Below, in pieces: positions 7,487 to 15,729 of a stretch of 64,000 nt of DNA. The number at the start of each line of letters is the position of its first letter. The stretch's first letter is position 1. The notes beneath the pieces are model-generated. The model was not told the origin of the DNA, searched no databases, and saw only the letters and a list, made by a program, of their open reading frames with translations. Position numbers and translations under genes: made by a program. This DNA is from Fictibacillus fluitans (GTDB taxonomy: Bacteria; Bacillota; Bacilli; Bacillales; Fictibacillaceae), in the NCBI RefSeq assembly GCF_030418125.1, contig NZ_JAUHTR010000001.1:985832-1049831 (forward strand), given 5' to 3'.

Positions 7487-8716
7487 TTAACTGGATTGTT
7501 CTTTCTCCCATGCCCTGACCGTTTGATCATTAGGCAAAAGGAATGTCAATACTCCTGCAAGCGGCAAAAAACTGACAAGCAGCATAATGAAGCGCACGCT
7601 GTGCAAATCCGCCAGATTCCCCAAAATCACGGAGCCCAGCGCTCCCATCCCGAAAGCCAGCCCTACAATAAGACCCGAAACCATTCCGATACGGCCAGGA
7701 AGAAGCTCCTGTGCATATACGACAGTCACTGAAAAACTGGTCATAATAATAAATCCAAGCAGCAAAAAGACCGGGTAAACCCATAGCAGACTAACATACG
7801 GAAGCAGCATGGTAAGAGGAGCAGAACCGAGCATGGACCAGAAAATCATGTTCCGTTTTCCAAAACGGTCGGCAAGCGGCCCGCCAAAAAACGTACCCGC
7901 CACCCCTGCAGCCAAAAAGACAAAAATATAATACTGTGCGTGCGAAATAGACAAATGATAGTTTTTTATTAAATAGAATTGATAGAAATTTGAAATGCCT
8001 GATACATACCAGGACCGTGCGAAGACCAGAAAAACGAGAAGGCACACAGCGAATACGATTTGATTTTTTCTTTTTGGGTTCGCTGCCTTCTTTTTTTGTT
8101 TGGAAACACGGGGAAAAGCACCCAGCCTTGTACGATACCAGCCGGAAACAAAAAACAGGACAGCAATCGCCAAAGCGGCAACAAAAGTAAACCAGATAGC
8201 GCCAAATTGCCCGAATGGAACAAAAACAAGAGCGGTCATAACCGGCGCTAGCGATTGGCCGGTATTCCCTCCCACCTGATAAATTGATTGGGCAAGTCCC
8301 CTCCTGTTGCCTGCTGCCATGTAAGCCACTCGTGACCCTTCCGGATGGAATACAGCAGAACCCAGTCCAATAAAAATAACGGAGAGCAATATGTATGAGA
8401 ATTGACTGGAAAAAGCGATGCCTACCATACCGGCAAGGCTGCACGCCATGCCCAGCGGCAGCAAAAAAGGGGACGTTTTTTTATCGGTATACCACCCGAC
8501 AACGGGCTGCATAATGGACGAGGTCATGTTCAATGTAAACGCAATCCATCCGAGCTGTGCAAAGGAAAGATTCATAGACTTTTCCAATATCGGAAAAATG
8601 GCGGGAATAACCGATTGCATTGCATCATTCAGCAGGTGGACAAAACTAATTGCAAATAAAACCTTGTAAATCGTTTCCGTTGCGGGAGCTTCTTTCTTAA
8701 CGGAAGCCATTGCCAT
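7487..8716 (-). CDS. fsr: MFS transporter, fosmidomycin-resistance (Fsr) family
   Basis: A 409-residue inner-membrane exporter with about twelve membrane segments. The N-terminal half has HLLNDAMQSVIPAIFPIL and the motif GSAVFHPEGSRVAYMAAG, both characteristic of Fsr-type proteins; a long basic loop near residues 195-215 separates the halves. E. coli Fsr exports fosmidomycin, and homologues are annotated for that drug, but the natural substrate is unknown. The start at 8716 (or the in-frame ATG at 8710) follows GGAAG. It is transcribed alone. Confidence 0.85.
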   Translation of the reverse strand: MAMASVKKEAPATETIYKVLFAISFVHLLNDAMQSVIPAIFPILEKSMNLSFAQLGWIAFTLNMTSSIMQPVVGWYTDKKTSPFLLPLGMACSLAGMVGIAFSSQFSYILLSVIFIGLGSAVFHPEGSRVAYMAAGNRRGLAQSIYQVGGNTGQSLAPVMTALVFVPFGQFGAIWFTFVAALAIAVLFFVSGWYRTRLGAFPRVSKQKKKAANPKRKNQIVFAVCLLVFLVFARSWYVSGISNFYQFYLIKNYHLSISHAQYYIFVFLAAGVAGTFFGGPLADRFGKRNMIFWSMLGSAPLTMLLPYVSLLWVYPVFLLLGFIIMTSFSVTVVYAQELLPGRIGMVSGLIVGLAFGMGALGSVILGNLADLHSVRFIMLLVSFLPLAGVLTFLLPNDQTVRAWEKEQSS

Positions 8717-8785
8717 TCTTTCTTCCTTCTTTCTGTAAACTATTTATATTGTAAAAGATTAGCATGGATTCCTCCTTTTTAACAG

Positions 8786-8823
8786 GAAAAAAAGTATCAG
8801 AGGTTATCCCTCTGATACTCTTC
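8786..8823 (-). terminator. Terminator overlapping the end of the DHA2 exporter gene
   Basis: AGTATCAGAGG/CCTCTGATACT is followed on the minus strand by a seven-base T run; the stem includes the last codons of the gene at 8804-10327. Confidence 0.8.
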
Positions 8824-10327
8824 CTTTACTCACTGATTCATCCGATTCCTTGACCCGTGCCTGACCCATAAAAAAGATAAACAGCAGTGCAGCCACAACA
8901 CAAATCAGCGCATAACCAAATGTGTCGGCAATAGAGTTCGCCAGAATATCCGTCATCTTGTCCAAAACCTCAGGAGGGATGTGCTTCCGCACCTCCGGCT
9001 GCAAAAGAGCCCTCGAATCCATAGATTGTTTGAACTGGCCAAATTGCGGCAATGCATCCTTCAGCCGCTCACTTAACATGTTATTCTGAATGGTTCCGAA
9101 AATGGTGATGCCGAGCGTCATCCCAATCAGCCGGAAAAACGCATTCTGGGAATTGGCAGAGCCTCTCTGCCTGGCATCGAGTTTATGAACCGAAGCCATG
9201 CTGAGCACAGGAAAGGAGAAGCCAACTCCAATTCCTGCAAGCACCATATACAGTGTTACCAGCATTCTCGAAGTGCCGGCATCCATCGTACTGAGCAAAA
9301 AAACGCCGAGCAAAAAAATAACCCCTGAGAACATCATGACTTTCCGGTATGATGAACGGATGACCGTCCGGCCCCCAGTCTGGCTTCCCACCACCACACC
9401 AATCATCATGGGCATCAATATAAGGCCTGCATTAGTCGCAGATCCCCCGAATACTCCCTGAATATAGATTGGAATGTACATTGTTGCCAAAATGAACACT
9501 GATCCATAAAAGAAGGCGATGGCCTGGCTTGAGAGAAAGAGCCTCTTTTTAAAGAGATCAAGTGATACAATCGGGTCTGTTGCCCAGCGCTCAGCCAGAA
9601 TAAACAAAACGAGCAGGACAGCAAATCCTGCCAGCAGGGAAAGAATGAGCGCAGAATCCCACGCGTATTCCTTTCCTCCAAATTCCAGCGCAAACATCAG
9701 GCTGACAAGCGATGCAATGAGGAGAACCGCCCCAAGATAGTCAATTTTTTGTTCCCGGTGTTCCAAAGATTCAAAATAGAACTTGAGAATGAAAAAGAGG
9801 GAAAGCAGGCCAAGCGGCAAATTAACATAAAAAATCCAGCGCCAGTCCAGATAATCTGTCAAATATGCACCAAGCAGCGGACCAAAAACACTTGACATGC
9901 CAAAGACAGCCCCAAACAGCCCGGTCATTTTCCCGCGCTGTTCAACAGGAAAAATATCAAAAATAATGGTGAAGGCAATCGGCATCAGAGCGCCGCCTCC
10001 TACTCCCTGAATCGCCCGGTACAGGCTAAGCTGTGTCATGGTCTCAGCCATCCCGCAAAGAACGGACCCCAGAATAAAAAGGGCCAGCCCGGTAATATAA
10101 AACTTCTTTCTTCCATACATATCAGACAGCTTTCCAAAAATCAGCATGCTGGCTACAGAAGCAATCATATAAGCGGAAGTTACCCAGATGAATTTCTCAA
10201 AATCACCCAATTCCGCAACAATCGTTCCAATCGCTGTTGCCACAATGGTGTTATCCATGGCTGACATTAAAATCCCCAGCAGAAGGCCCGCGACGACAAA
10301 CTTCTTGCTGCTTTGTTGATTTACCAT
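8804..10327 (-). CDS. Multidrug MFS exporter, DHA2 (14-segment) family
   Basis: A 507-residue drug/proton antiporter. It has the DHA2 signatures: the N-terminal region SAMDNTIVATAIGTI (D and N in segment 1), motif A GKLSDMYGRKKFY (about residues 65-77), and motif C GPLLGAYLTDYLDWRWIF, followed by NLPLG. Fourteen hydrophobic segments can be counted, with a larger external loop late in the protein. It is similar to Bmr3/Mdr/LmrB-type exporters. SD GGAG precedes the ATG. No regulator gene is adjacent; the substrate cannot be assigned. Confidence 0.88.
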   Translation of the reverse strand: MVNQQSSKKFVVAGLLLGILMSAMDNTIVATAIGTIVAELGDFEKFIWVTSAYMIASVASMLIFGKLSDMYGRKKFYITGLALFILGSVLCGMAETMTQLSLYRAIQGVGGGALMPIAFTIIFDIFPVEQRGKMTGLFGAVFGMSSVFGPLLGAYLTDYLDWRWIFYVNLPLGLLSLFFILKFYFESLEHREQKIDYLGAVLLIASLVSLMFALEFGGKEYAWDSALILSLLAGFAVLLVLFILAERWATDPIVSLDLFKKRLFLSSQAIAFFYGSVFILATMYIPIYIQGVFGGSATNAGLILMPMMIGVVVGSQTGGRTVIRSSYRKVMMFSGVIFLLGVFLLSTMDAGTSRMLVTLYMVLAGIGVGFSFPVLSMASVHKLDARQRGSANSQNAFFRLIGMTLGITIFGTIQNNMLSERLKDALPQFGQFKQSMDSRALLQPEVRKHIPPEVLDKMTDILANSIADTFGYALICVVAALLFIFFMGQARVKESDESVSKGRVSEG

Positions 10328-10416
10328 ACAATCTTTCTCCTTGTCATTTTTATAGGGACAGCCCTATTCTTTTCTCCTTGAAAGCAGCTATTCCTGCTCT
10401 GATGAAACAAAAGCAC

Positions 10417-10447
10417 ACAAAAAAAGAAAGAGCTCACCGGCTCTTTC
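10417..10447 (-). terminator. Terminator after the clpP paralogue
   Basis: GAAAGAGC/GCTCTTTC (10426-10447) is followed on the minus strand by a T run. Confidence 0.8.
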
Positions 10448-10457
10448 TCGTACCATC

Positions 10458-11039
10458 CTACAATTTTTCAATGACTTTGTTAATAATGCCGTAGTCCAGG
10501 GCTTGCTGGGCTGTCATAAAAAAGTCTCTGTCCGTATCCTTTTCAACCCGATCCATTGGCTGACCCGAGCGGTCAGAGATAATTTTATTTAAAATCTCCC
10601 GCGTCTGGATAATGCGTTTCGCATGGATGATCATATCTGCAGCCTGACCCTCTGTACCGCCCAGCGGCTGGTGAATCATGACTTCAGCATTCGGCAGTGC
10701 ATAACGCTTCCCTTCTGCTCCCGCAATCAGAAGGATGGCTCCCATGGAGGCTGCCATTCCGATACATATCGTTGATACATCGGGTTTAATAAATTGCATC
10801 GTATCATAAATGGCCAAACCTGCTGTTACAGATCCACCGGGAGAATTAATATAGATGGAAATATCTTTATCCGGATCTTCTGCTGCAAGGAAGAGCAGCT
10901 GAGCGACAACGGAGTTGGATACATTGTCATCAATCGGGCTCCCAATAATTACAATACGGTCTTTTAGCAGCCTTGAATAAATATCATAGGAGCGCTCGCC
11001 CCTGTTCGTGGTTTCAACAACCATTGGCACTAAGTTCAT
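10458..11039 (-). CDS. clpP: ClpP-family serine protease subunit, probable second ClpP
   Basis: A 193-residue peptidase subunit that forms 14-mers and degrades proteins delivered by Clp/Hsp100 ATPases. The catalytic triad is intact: Ser98 in GMAASMG, His123 in MIHQP and Asp172 in DTDRD. It starts with the processing-like N-terminus MNLVPMVVE. It resembles the main Bacillus ClpP but differs at many positions, has a shorter C-terminus, and sits third in an operon with an ArsR-like regulator and a small protein, a context unlike the usual stand-alone clpP. It is therefore likely to be an additional ClpP whose induction depends on the linked regulator; the main clpP would lie outside this window. 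Confidence 0.9.
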   Translation of the reverse strand: MNLVPMVVETTNRGERSYDIYSRLLKDRIVIIGSPIDDNVSNSVVAQLLFLAAEDPDKDISIYINSPGGSVTAGLAIYDTMQFIKPDVSTICIGMAASMGAILLIAGAEGKRYALPNAEVMIHQPLGGTEGQAADMIIHAKRIIQTREILNKIISDRSGQPMDRVEKDTDRDFFMTAQQALDYGIINKVIEKL

Positions 11040-11062
11040 GATCTTTTCCTCCTGTACTTTTC

Positions 11063-11317
11063 TTATGCTGCCATGCAGTACGGTGAAGAAGATCCCGTGC
11101 TGCCGGCAGCAATTTTTCCAAATCCCGATGTAATATAAACAACATGTGCTGGTTTTTTGTTTTCTGCTTCAATTGTGATTTCCGTTCGCAGCTCTTCCCT
11201 TGTCTTCTGTTCCTGCTCATCTTTTCTGTCTCGAAGTATGATCACTTTTTCGTCCTGCAGCTTTTGCGGCTTGTTTTTTTCCCATACGAGAGAAGGCTGT
11301 TTCTTCACGTCACTCAT
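11063..11317 (-). CDS. Hypothetical 84-residue protein between regulator and clpP
   Basis: A small protein with a charged first half (many Lys, Glu, Arg) and a C-terminal half running [16 protein letters not shown]. It has no membrane segment and I recognise no family. The ATG at 11317 overlaps the TGA of the regulator gene (ATGA) and has AAGGAGG at a good distance, indicating coupled translation. Being the middle gene of a three-gene operon, it may be an adaptor or substrate of the ClpP subunit or a partner of the regulator; this is inference from position only. Confidence 0.65.
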   Translation of the reverse strand: MSDVKKQPSLVWEKNKPQKLQDEKVIILRDRKDEQEQKTREELRTEITIEAENKKPAHVVYITSGFGKIAAGSTGSSSPYCMAA

Positions 11318-11916
11318 CACTGTTTTCCTCCTTCAGGCTTTGGATAAACAGCAATGGATACCTGGTATTCCTTGCCGTTTTCCTTTTCACCCGATTGGTA
11401 TTTTTCAATTAACCGGTGCAGCAGCGAGAAATATTCGTTAATAAATTCGTTACGCTCTTCTTCCCCGCTTAAATGGACGGCTGCCTGAAGAACGGCGCTG
11501 GGAATTTGTGCTTCTTCTGCCTGTTCCATGAGCTGCAGGGCATCTTTTTTTATCGTTTCAGTCAATGATAATACATGAGCAAGAGCTTGCTGATCCTGCA
11601 ATTTTTGTGCTGTTTCGGGAGAAAGGCCAAGTGATTCAGACAAAATCAGGGTTTTTGCCACTGCCTGGTATAGTACTTCTACTAAATTTCTGACATTCCT
11701 TGTGCCAACCTTTTGCACAAGTCCTACTTTTTCGAGAGCTTTCAAATGATAATTTATTTTTTGCGGTGTTTCCTTAAGCATTTTGGCAAGTTCTGTGGCC
11801 GAAGCGGGTGCTTTCAAGGCAGCCACAATCTCCGAACGGATGGGATGCAAAAGGGCGGCAGCCTGTTCGGGCAATGTAATCAAAAACGTCTCCTCAATTC
11901 GCGCATTCTTGTTCAC
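11317..11916 (-). CDS. ArsR-like winged-helix transcriptional regulator
   Basis: A 199-residue DNA-binding protein. The HTH region spans about residues 20-75: LLHPIRSEIVAALKAP, then the recognition helix part TPQKINYHLKALEKVGLV and the wing VQKVGTRNVRN. The C-terminal ~120 residues are helical and may bind a ligand or dimerise. It has no obvious metal-binding Cys cluster. It leads the operon with the 84-residue protein and clpP, so it probably controls them and itself. Direct repeats lie just upstream. Confidence 0.85.
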   Translation of the reverse strand: MNKNARIEETFLITLPEQAAALLHPIRSEIVAALKAPASATELAKMLKETPQKINYHLKALEKVGLVQKVGTRNVRNLVEVLYQAVAKTLILSESLGLSPETAQKLQDQQALAHVLSLTETIKKDALQLMEQAEEAQIPSAVLQAAVHLSGEEERNEFINEYFSLLHRLIEKYQSGEKENGKEYQVSIAVYPKPEGGKQ

Positions 11917-11942
11917 AGCTTCACCTCACTCAAAGTAAATGT

Positions 11943-11967
11943 ATTACGTAAAAATATTTTATTACGT
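11943..11967 (-). promoter_or_regulatory. Possible operator of the regulator-clpP operon
   Basis: ATTACGT occurs at 11943-11949 and again at 11961-11967, 18 bp apart, 26 bp upstream of the regulator start. The first copy extends to the palindrome TTACGTAA. Spacing of nearly two helical turns suits a dimeric winged-helix regulator. Confidence 0.4.
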
Positions 11968-12006
11968 TAGGCTTATTTTTGTCAAACCATTTTAATTTTA
12001 AACAAC

Positions 12007-12033
12007 AAAAAAACAGAAGCAAACGCTTCTGTT
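12007..12033 (-). terminator. Terminator after the small membrane protein gene
   Basis: ACAGAAGC/GCTTCTGT is followed on the minus strand by a T run. Confidence 0.8.
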
Positions 12034-12274
12034 ACTTGAGGAACGGCACAGCGGCCAGAATAATAAAAACCAGTACCATGCCTGTATTAAAGTAAAATTC
12101 CATTTTCAACCAAAAATAATAGCGTTCCACCGCCCGGAACATAAAAACAACAGCAAGAATGGCAAAAAGAACGGAAGGGCTGTTGACGTAAATACCGTTC
12201 CAAAGCGCGCCTAAAAAGCTGACCAATAAAAGGGCCATCTCGCTATATGACCAGGCTTTGCTCCGTTTTTTCAT
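12032..12274 (-). CDS. Small three-segment membrane protein, unknown
   Basis: An 80-residue protein starting MKKRSKAW with three hydrophobic segments (about residues 10-30, 33-50 and 60-78), and an ERYYFW motif between segments two and three. The ATG at 12274 is chosen because AAAGAGGTG precedes it; the longer in-frame reading from 12322 has no SD. It lies downstream of thiE by 64 bp and could be co-transcribed with the thiamine genes. Function unknown. Confidence 0.65.
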   Translation of the reverse strand: MKKRSKAWSYSEMALLLVSFLGALWNGIYVNSPSVLFAILAVVFMFRAVERYYFWLKMEFYFNTGMVLVFIILAAVPFLK

Positions 12275-12338
12275 AGAGACACCTCTTTCATGCATCGTCC
12301 ATTTATTGTACGGAAAACGCATGAAAACAGTGCCCTTC

Positions 12339-13019
12339 CTATTTGATAATTTTGTTTGAAGGGTTACTCTCTTTGCCTTTCTCTACCGATTTCAGAAGCT
12401 CATATGCAGCTTCATCCGGTTCCTGATGGCTGCTGATGGCCGTAATGACAGCCACACCGTCAGCCCCTGCCTGAGTGACACCGGATGCATTGCTCGCACT
12501 AATACCGCCAATTCCCACGATGGGTGCATCAATCCCGTTTTCCCGCAGTTCACGGATCACCGAATACCCCATCACCGGCCGTGTATCGGTTTTTGTTCCT
12601 GTTGGATAAATTGGTCCGACTCCAAGATAATCAGCACCAACTTCAAGAGCATGCCGGGCTTCTTTCAAATTGTGGACGGAAACACCCAGCAATTTCCCCG
12701 GAATGGCTTTGCGTATTTCTGCAAGGTCTCCGTCTTCCTGGCCAACATGCAGTCCGTCAGCATCCAAATGCTTCATTAATTGAATATCGTCATTAATAAT
12801 AAATGGAACGTTGTACCGGCGGCAGACTTTTTGAAGAGCCATAGCGAGTTCTGTCCGGCTTCCCCCTTCCAGACAGCCCGTGCCTTTTTCCCGGAATTGA
12901 AAAAGTGTTGCTCCACCTTTCAGCGCCTTCTCCAGTACTTCTTCTGCATCTGTTGAACAATTGGTGCTGCCCATAATAAAATATACCTTCATTTTTTCTT
13001 TCAGCATGTACTGGTTCAT
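12339..13019 (-). CDS. thiE: Thiamine phosphate synthase
   Basis: A 226-residue TIM-barrel enzyme that joins hydroxymethylpyrimidine diphosphate and thiazole phosphate to give thiamine phosphate. Visible motifs: LFQFREK (about residues 40-46), FIINDDIQL (about 73-81), DADGLHVGQED, LGVSVHN, GADYLGVGPIYPTGTKTD and the phosphate-binding VGIGGIS. The ATG at 13019 overlaps the stop of thiM (ATGA) and has GGAGG upstream. It is the third gene of a riboswitch-controlled salvage operon. Confidence 0.96.
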   Translation of the reverse strand: MNQYMLKEKMKVYFIMGSTNCSTDAEEVLEKALKGGATLFQFREKGTGCLEGGSRTELAMALQKVCRRYNVPFIINDDIQLMKHLDADGLHVGQEDGDLAEIRKAIPGKLLGVSVHNLKEARHALEVGADYLGVGPIYPTGTKTDTRPVMGYSVIRELRENGIDAPIVGIGGISASNASGVTQAGADGVAVITAISSHQEPDEAAYELLKSVEKGKESNPSNKIIK

Positions 13020-13837
13020 CGGCTGTTTCCTCCAAGCACAACATCCCATCTGCCTCTCTCATCGAGTTCTTCATCACGGAAAAGATACAGCTCATCCAAG
13101 AATGCCGTTTGAAAACTGCCAGGTCCGCGTGTGCCGGAAACCGCCCGTTCGGCACAAAGCCCCAGATAAGTAAGTGATCCAGCCGCCCGTTCTAACGGAG
13201 TCAAATCAACAGTTACAGATTTCGCAAGGAACAACCCGATCAAAGAGGTGGATAAGCAGCCTGTCCCTGTCACATAGGAAAGCATTTCATCTCCGCCTTT
13301 TATCAATATTGTTTCTTTGCCGTTACTCAGAATATCCTCTTTACCGGTGATGGCGACCATTCCATTCAGGCGGGTTGCTGCATAGCGGGCAAGTTCAGAA
13401 CTGTCTTCAGCAAGACTTCCGTCTACTCCTTTCCCGCTCCATTTTTCTCCGCTTAAGAAAGCTATTTCCGCCGCATTTCCGCAGATCACATCTGGAGATA
13501 CTTCATCAATGATGTCTGCAACCGCTGTTTTTCTTAATGAAGACAATCCGGCACCAACAGGGTCAAGCACAACTGGTATACCGTTGTCTTTCGCTTTTTT
13601 ACCCGCAAGAATCATTCCTTTTACCAAATCTGGCTCAACGGTACCGATATTCAGTATGAGGGCGTCGGCAGCCATGACAGCTTCTGCCGCTTCCTCATAG
13701 TGATGAGCCATCATGGGGCTCCCTCCGGCAGCAAGAATTCCATTGGCAAGAAAATTCATCGTCACCTGATTTGTTATATGATGAATCAATGGCTTTTTTA
13801 CACGGATTTCTGTTAACAGGTTCGTTAATTTTGTCAT
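13016..13837 (-). CDS. thiM: Hydroxyethylthiazole kinase
   Basis: A 273-residue ribokinase-like enzyme that phosphorylates the thiazole alcohol in thiamine salvage. It has HHITNQVTMNFLANG at the N-terminus, GGSPMM, VVLDPVGAG, and the anion-hole motif TGTGCLSTSLI. In this motif the cysteine is typical for ThiM. The ATG overlaps the TGA of thiD, so thiD-thiM-thiE are translationally coupled throughout. Confidence 0.96.
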   Translation of the reverse strand: MTKLTNLLTEIRVKKPLIHHITNQVTMNFLANGILAAGGSPMMAHHYEEAAEAVMAADALILNIGTVEPDLVKGMILAGKKAKDNGIPVVLDPVGAGLSSLRKTAVADIIDEVSPDVICGNAAEIAFLSGEKWSGKGVDGSLAEDSSELARYAATRLNGMVAITGKEDILSNGKETILIKGGDEMLSYVTGTGCLSTSLIGLFLAKSVTVDLTPLERAAGSLTYLGLCAERAVSGTRGPGSFQTAFLDELYLFRDEELDERGRWDVVLGGNSR

Positions 13838-14643
13838 TGATTGTTCCTCCTGTATGCCCAGTGGTTGGTGGGTCCATGCCCGCTTCCAAGGTGAAGCGGA
13901 CTGCTGATTGCCTCCTGTATAAATGCTTTGGCGGTCTGTACAGCCTCTGCGGGAGACTTTCCTCTGGCCAGTTCGGCTGTTATGGCAGCAGCAAAGGTAC
14001 AGCCGGTTCCATGAGTCTGTGATGTTTCAATGCGCTTGCCTTTAAATTCAATCATTTGTTCCCCGTCATAATACAGATCCACCGGTTCACTTTCATGCGG
14101 AAGATGACCGCCTTTAATAACAATCTTCTTTGCTCCGAGATCATGCAAAAATCTAGCTGCGTCTTCCCTGCCCCGTTTATCAGCGATTGTTCTTCCTGTT
14201 AACTGTTCTGCCTCAGGGATATTCGGAGTCAATATATCAGCAAGAGGCAAAAGGTATTTTTTTAAAGCTTCTACAGCATCCTTCCGCAGAAGCTCCGATC
14301 CTCCCTTGGCAATCATTACCGGATCCACCACGACATTGTTCCAATGAAATTCCCGGATATGAGAGGATACCGCTTCAATGATTTCAACGCTGAAAAGCAT
14401 ACCTGTCTTAAGCGCATGGGGCTGCAAATCGTCTGCAATGCTTTTCAGCTGGTCCACCACCATCTCAACCGGTATGGCATGAATATTTTGGACGCCTTTT
14501 GTGTTTTGGGCGGTTACCGCTGTTATGACCGACATTCCATAGGCTCCCAGCTCCTGAAAGGTTTTTAAATCGGCTTGTATACCAGCTCCTCCCCCGGAAT
14601 CTGATCCGGCAATGGTTAACGCTTTTGGTGTAATGGACATCAT
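13834..14643 (-). CDS. thiD: Hydroxymethylpyrimidine / phosphomethylpyrimidine kinase
   Basis: About 269 residues. It phosphorylates hydroxymethylpyrimidine twice to give the pyrophosphate used by ThiE. Motifs: AGSDSGGGAGIQADLKTF near the N-terminus, DPVMIAKGG, LTPNIPEAEQLTG, VIKGGH and the anion hole THGTGCTF. Three start codons lie in a row (TTG 14646, ATG 14643, ATG 14640); the ATG at 14643 has GGAG six bases upstream, and 14640 is equally possible. It is the first gene downstream of the TPP riboswitch. B. subtilis has a ThiD and a PdxK-like paralogue; the THGTGC region and context favour ThiD. Confidence 0.95.
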   Translation of the reverse strand: MMSITPKALTIAGSDSGGGAGIQADLKTFQELGAYGMSVITAVTAQNTKGVQNIHAIPVEMVVDQLKSIADDLQPHALKTGMLFSVEIIEAVSSHIREFHWNNVVVDPVMIAKGGSELLRKDAVEALKKYLLPLADILTPNIPEAEQLTGRTIADKRGREDAARFLHDLGAKKIVIKGGHLPHESEPVDLYYDGEQMIEFKGKRIETSQTHGTGCTFAAAITAELARGKSPAEAVQTAKAFIQEAISSPLHLGSGHGPTNHWAYRRNNQ

Positions 14644-14672
14644 CAAAATCTCCTTCTTTTCTTGGCTTATAC

Positions 14673-14702
14673 AAAAAAGCCGCCCTCAAGAGAAGGCGGC
14701 TT
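14673..14702 (-). terminator. Riboswitch-controlled terminator
   Basis: AAGCCGCC/GGCGGCTT is followed on the minus strand by a T run. It lies between the TPP aptamer and thiD, so ligand binding probably promotes termination here. Confidence 0.88.
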
Positions 14703-14735
14703 AAACATTGTCATTTAACTGGTATTGCGTTTAAG

Positions 14736-14821
14736 CCACTTCCCTACGACGGTATGATCCGTATCAGGTTCAAAGGGTCAAAGTCAATCTTTTCTCAGCT
14801 TACAACAAGCTCCCCCAGTGG
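14736..14821 (-). ncRNA. TPP riboswitch (THI element)
   Basis: The minus strand contains the conserved blocks of the TPP aptamer in order: GGGGGAGC, GCTGAGA, TGACCCTTTGAACCTGAT and CGTCGTAGGGAAG. P1 closes by CCACT (14817-14821) with AGTGG (14736-14740). The downstream terminator makes this a transcriptional OFF switch for thiD-thiM-thiE when thiamine pyrophosphate is plentiful. Confidence 0.96.
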
Positions 14822-14848
14822 TCATTGCTATAAATATTATTACTTTAT

Positions 14849-14877
14849 ATCGTATCGAACATCCAACAAAGCGTCAA
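14849..14877 (-). promoter_or_regulatory. Sigma-A-like promoter of the thi operon
   Basis: On the minus strand TTGACG (14877-14872), a 17-bp spacer and TACGAT (14854-14849) stand some 30 bp before the aptamer. The remaining bases to 14985 show nothing else recognisable. Confidence 0.75.
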
Positions 14878-14985
14878 ACCGGAAATATGGAAAATGTCGA
14901 AAAGTTAGTGAACTGCGTTTAAAATGAGCATGGTTCGGGCATATTTTATACAACACCCGATAGAAACTCTGGAGGGAGAGAAATT

Positions 14986-15225
14986 ATGAATATAAGAGAG
15001 AAACTGCAAAACTTAAAAAACAACCCAGAAGATGTATACAGTCATGCTCAGTCAGAAGAATCGTTCTCAAGAAATTACACCAATCCCGTCGAAGTCAAAT
15101 ATATCCCGACAGAAGAAGTTTATGAACTGCGAGAATTTGACATGGAAGGCGGTGAGCAGCTGGGAAGTAAGACTTTCCATTCCGTGGATGAGGTTCTGGC
15201 TGATCTGAATTTGGAAAAGCAATAA
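14986..15225 (+). CDS. Hypothetical 79-residue protein, paralogue of 25511-25750
   Basis: A soluble, acidic protein. It starts with a short helix containing LQNLKNNPEDV and ends in a beta-rich part: VKYIPTEEVYEL, REFDMEGGEQLGSKTF, then VDEVLADL. The protein encoded at 25511-25750 has the same length and the same pattern (NPEKEF, VRIRYVP, FDEEREIVGSRVF, VEDVAIFI). A strong SD GGAGGGAG precedes the ATG. Neither has a family I recognise. Confidence 0.7.
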   Translation: MNIREKLQNLKNNPEDVYSHAQSEESFSRNYTNPVEVKYIPTEEVYELREFDMEGGEQLGSKTFHSVDEVLADLNLEKQ

Positions 15226-15355
15226 AAATAAATCTAAATTTTCAGAATTAAATGGTTGCTATTATCTCTTAGTATAAGTATACTAGTAAAAACCCACTAA
15301 AGCATTAGCTATAGTCACACTAGCTTCTGCAAAAATATTCAAGGAGGAATAGAGC

Positions 15356-15586
15356 ATGAAAGATAATACGTCGTATAATAAAGATATGAACGATCTTGTG
15401 AAATACAAACTTCAGAAGAAAAATGACCCGTTCGCTTTTAATATGGTTGCTCAGATGATCCTTGATGAATCCTTGCATTCTTTCCAAACTAAACGTTATA
15501 AAGAACAAATAGATGATGCCCTTGAGAAACGAGACGAAGCAAGGTTCATGGAATTAACCGATGAATATCTTCGCTTTCTGGGATAA
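15356..15586 (+). CDS. IDEAL-domain small protein
   Basis: A 76-residue soluble protein. The C-terminal half matches the IDEAL domain: ILDESL, then KEQIDDALEKRDEARFMEL with the Ile-Asp-x-Ala-Leu core, and TDEYL. This domain occurs in Bacillus YpiB, YozD and others; it is a short helical interaction module. The SD AAGGAGG and own terminator support a monocistronic gene. Function unknown. Confidence 0.8.
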   Translation: MKDNTSYNKDMNDLVKYKLQKKNDPFAFNMVAQMILDESLHSFQTKRYKEQIDDALEKRDEARFMELTDEYLRFLG

Positions 15587-15622
15587 GAAATCAAACCTTT
15601 GTGGTTTGATTTCTTTTTTTTT
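15584..15622 (+). terminator. Intrinsic terminator after the IDEAL protein gene
   Basis: AAGAAATCAAACC pairs with GGTTTGATTTCTT, followed by a T run. Confidence 0.85.
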
Positions 15623-15654
15623 ACCCTCTCCCTTCTGCACTGCATGGCAAAAAG

Positions 15655-15682
15655 TTGCATTATCACACGATTATGCTAGTAT
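15655..15682 (+). promoter_or_regulatory. Possible sigma-A promoter of the SEC-C gene
   Basis: TTGCAT (15655-15660), a 16-bp spacer and TAGTAT (15677-15682) stand about 48 bp before the start codon. Confidence 0.4.
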
Positions 15683-15729
15683 TTACAAAGTGATTATTTA
15701 CAACAAGAGCAGTACGTACGGAGGGTAAC

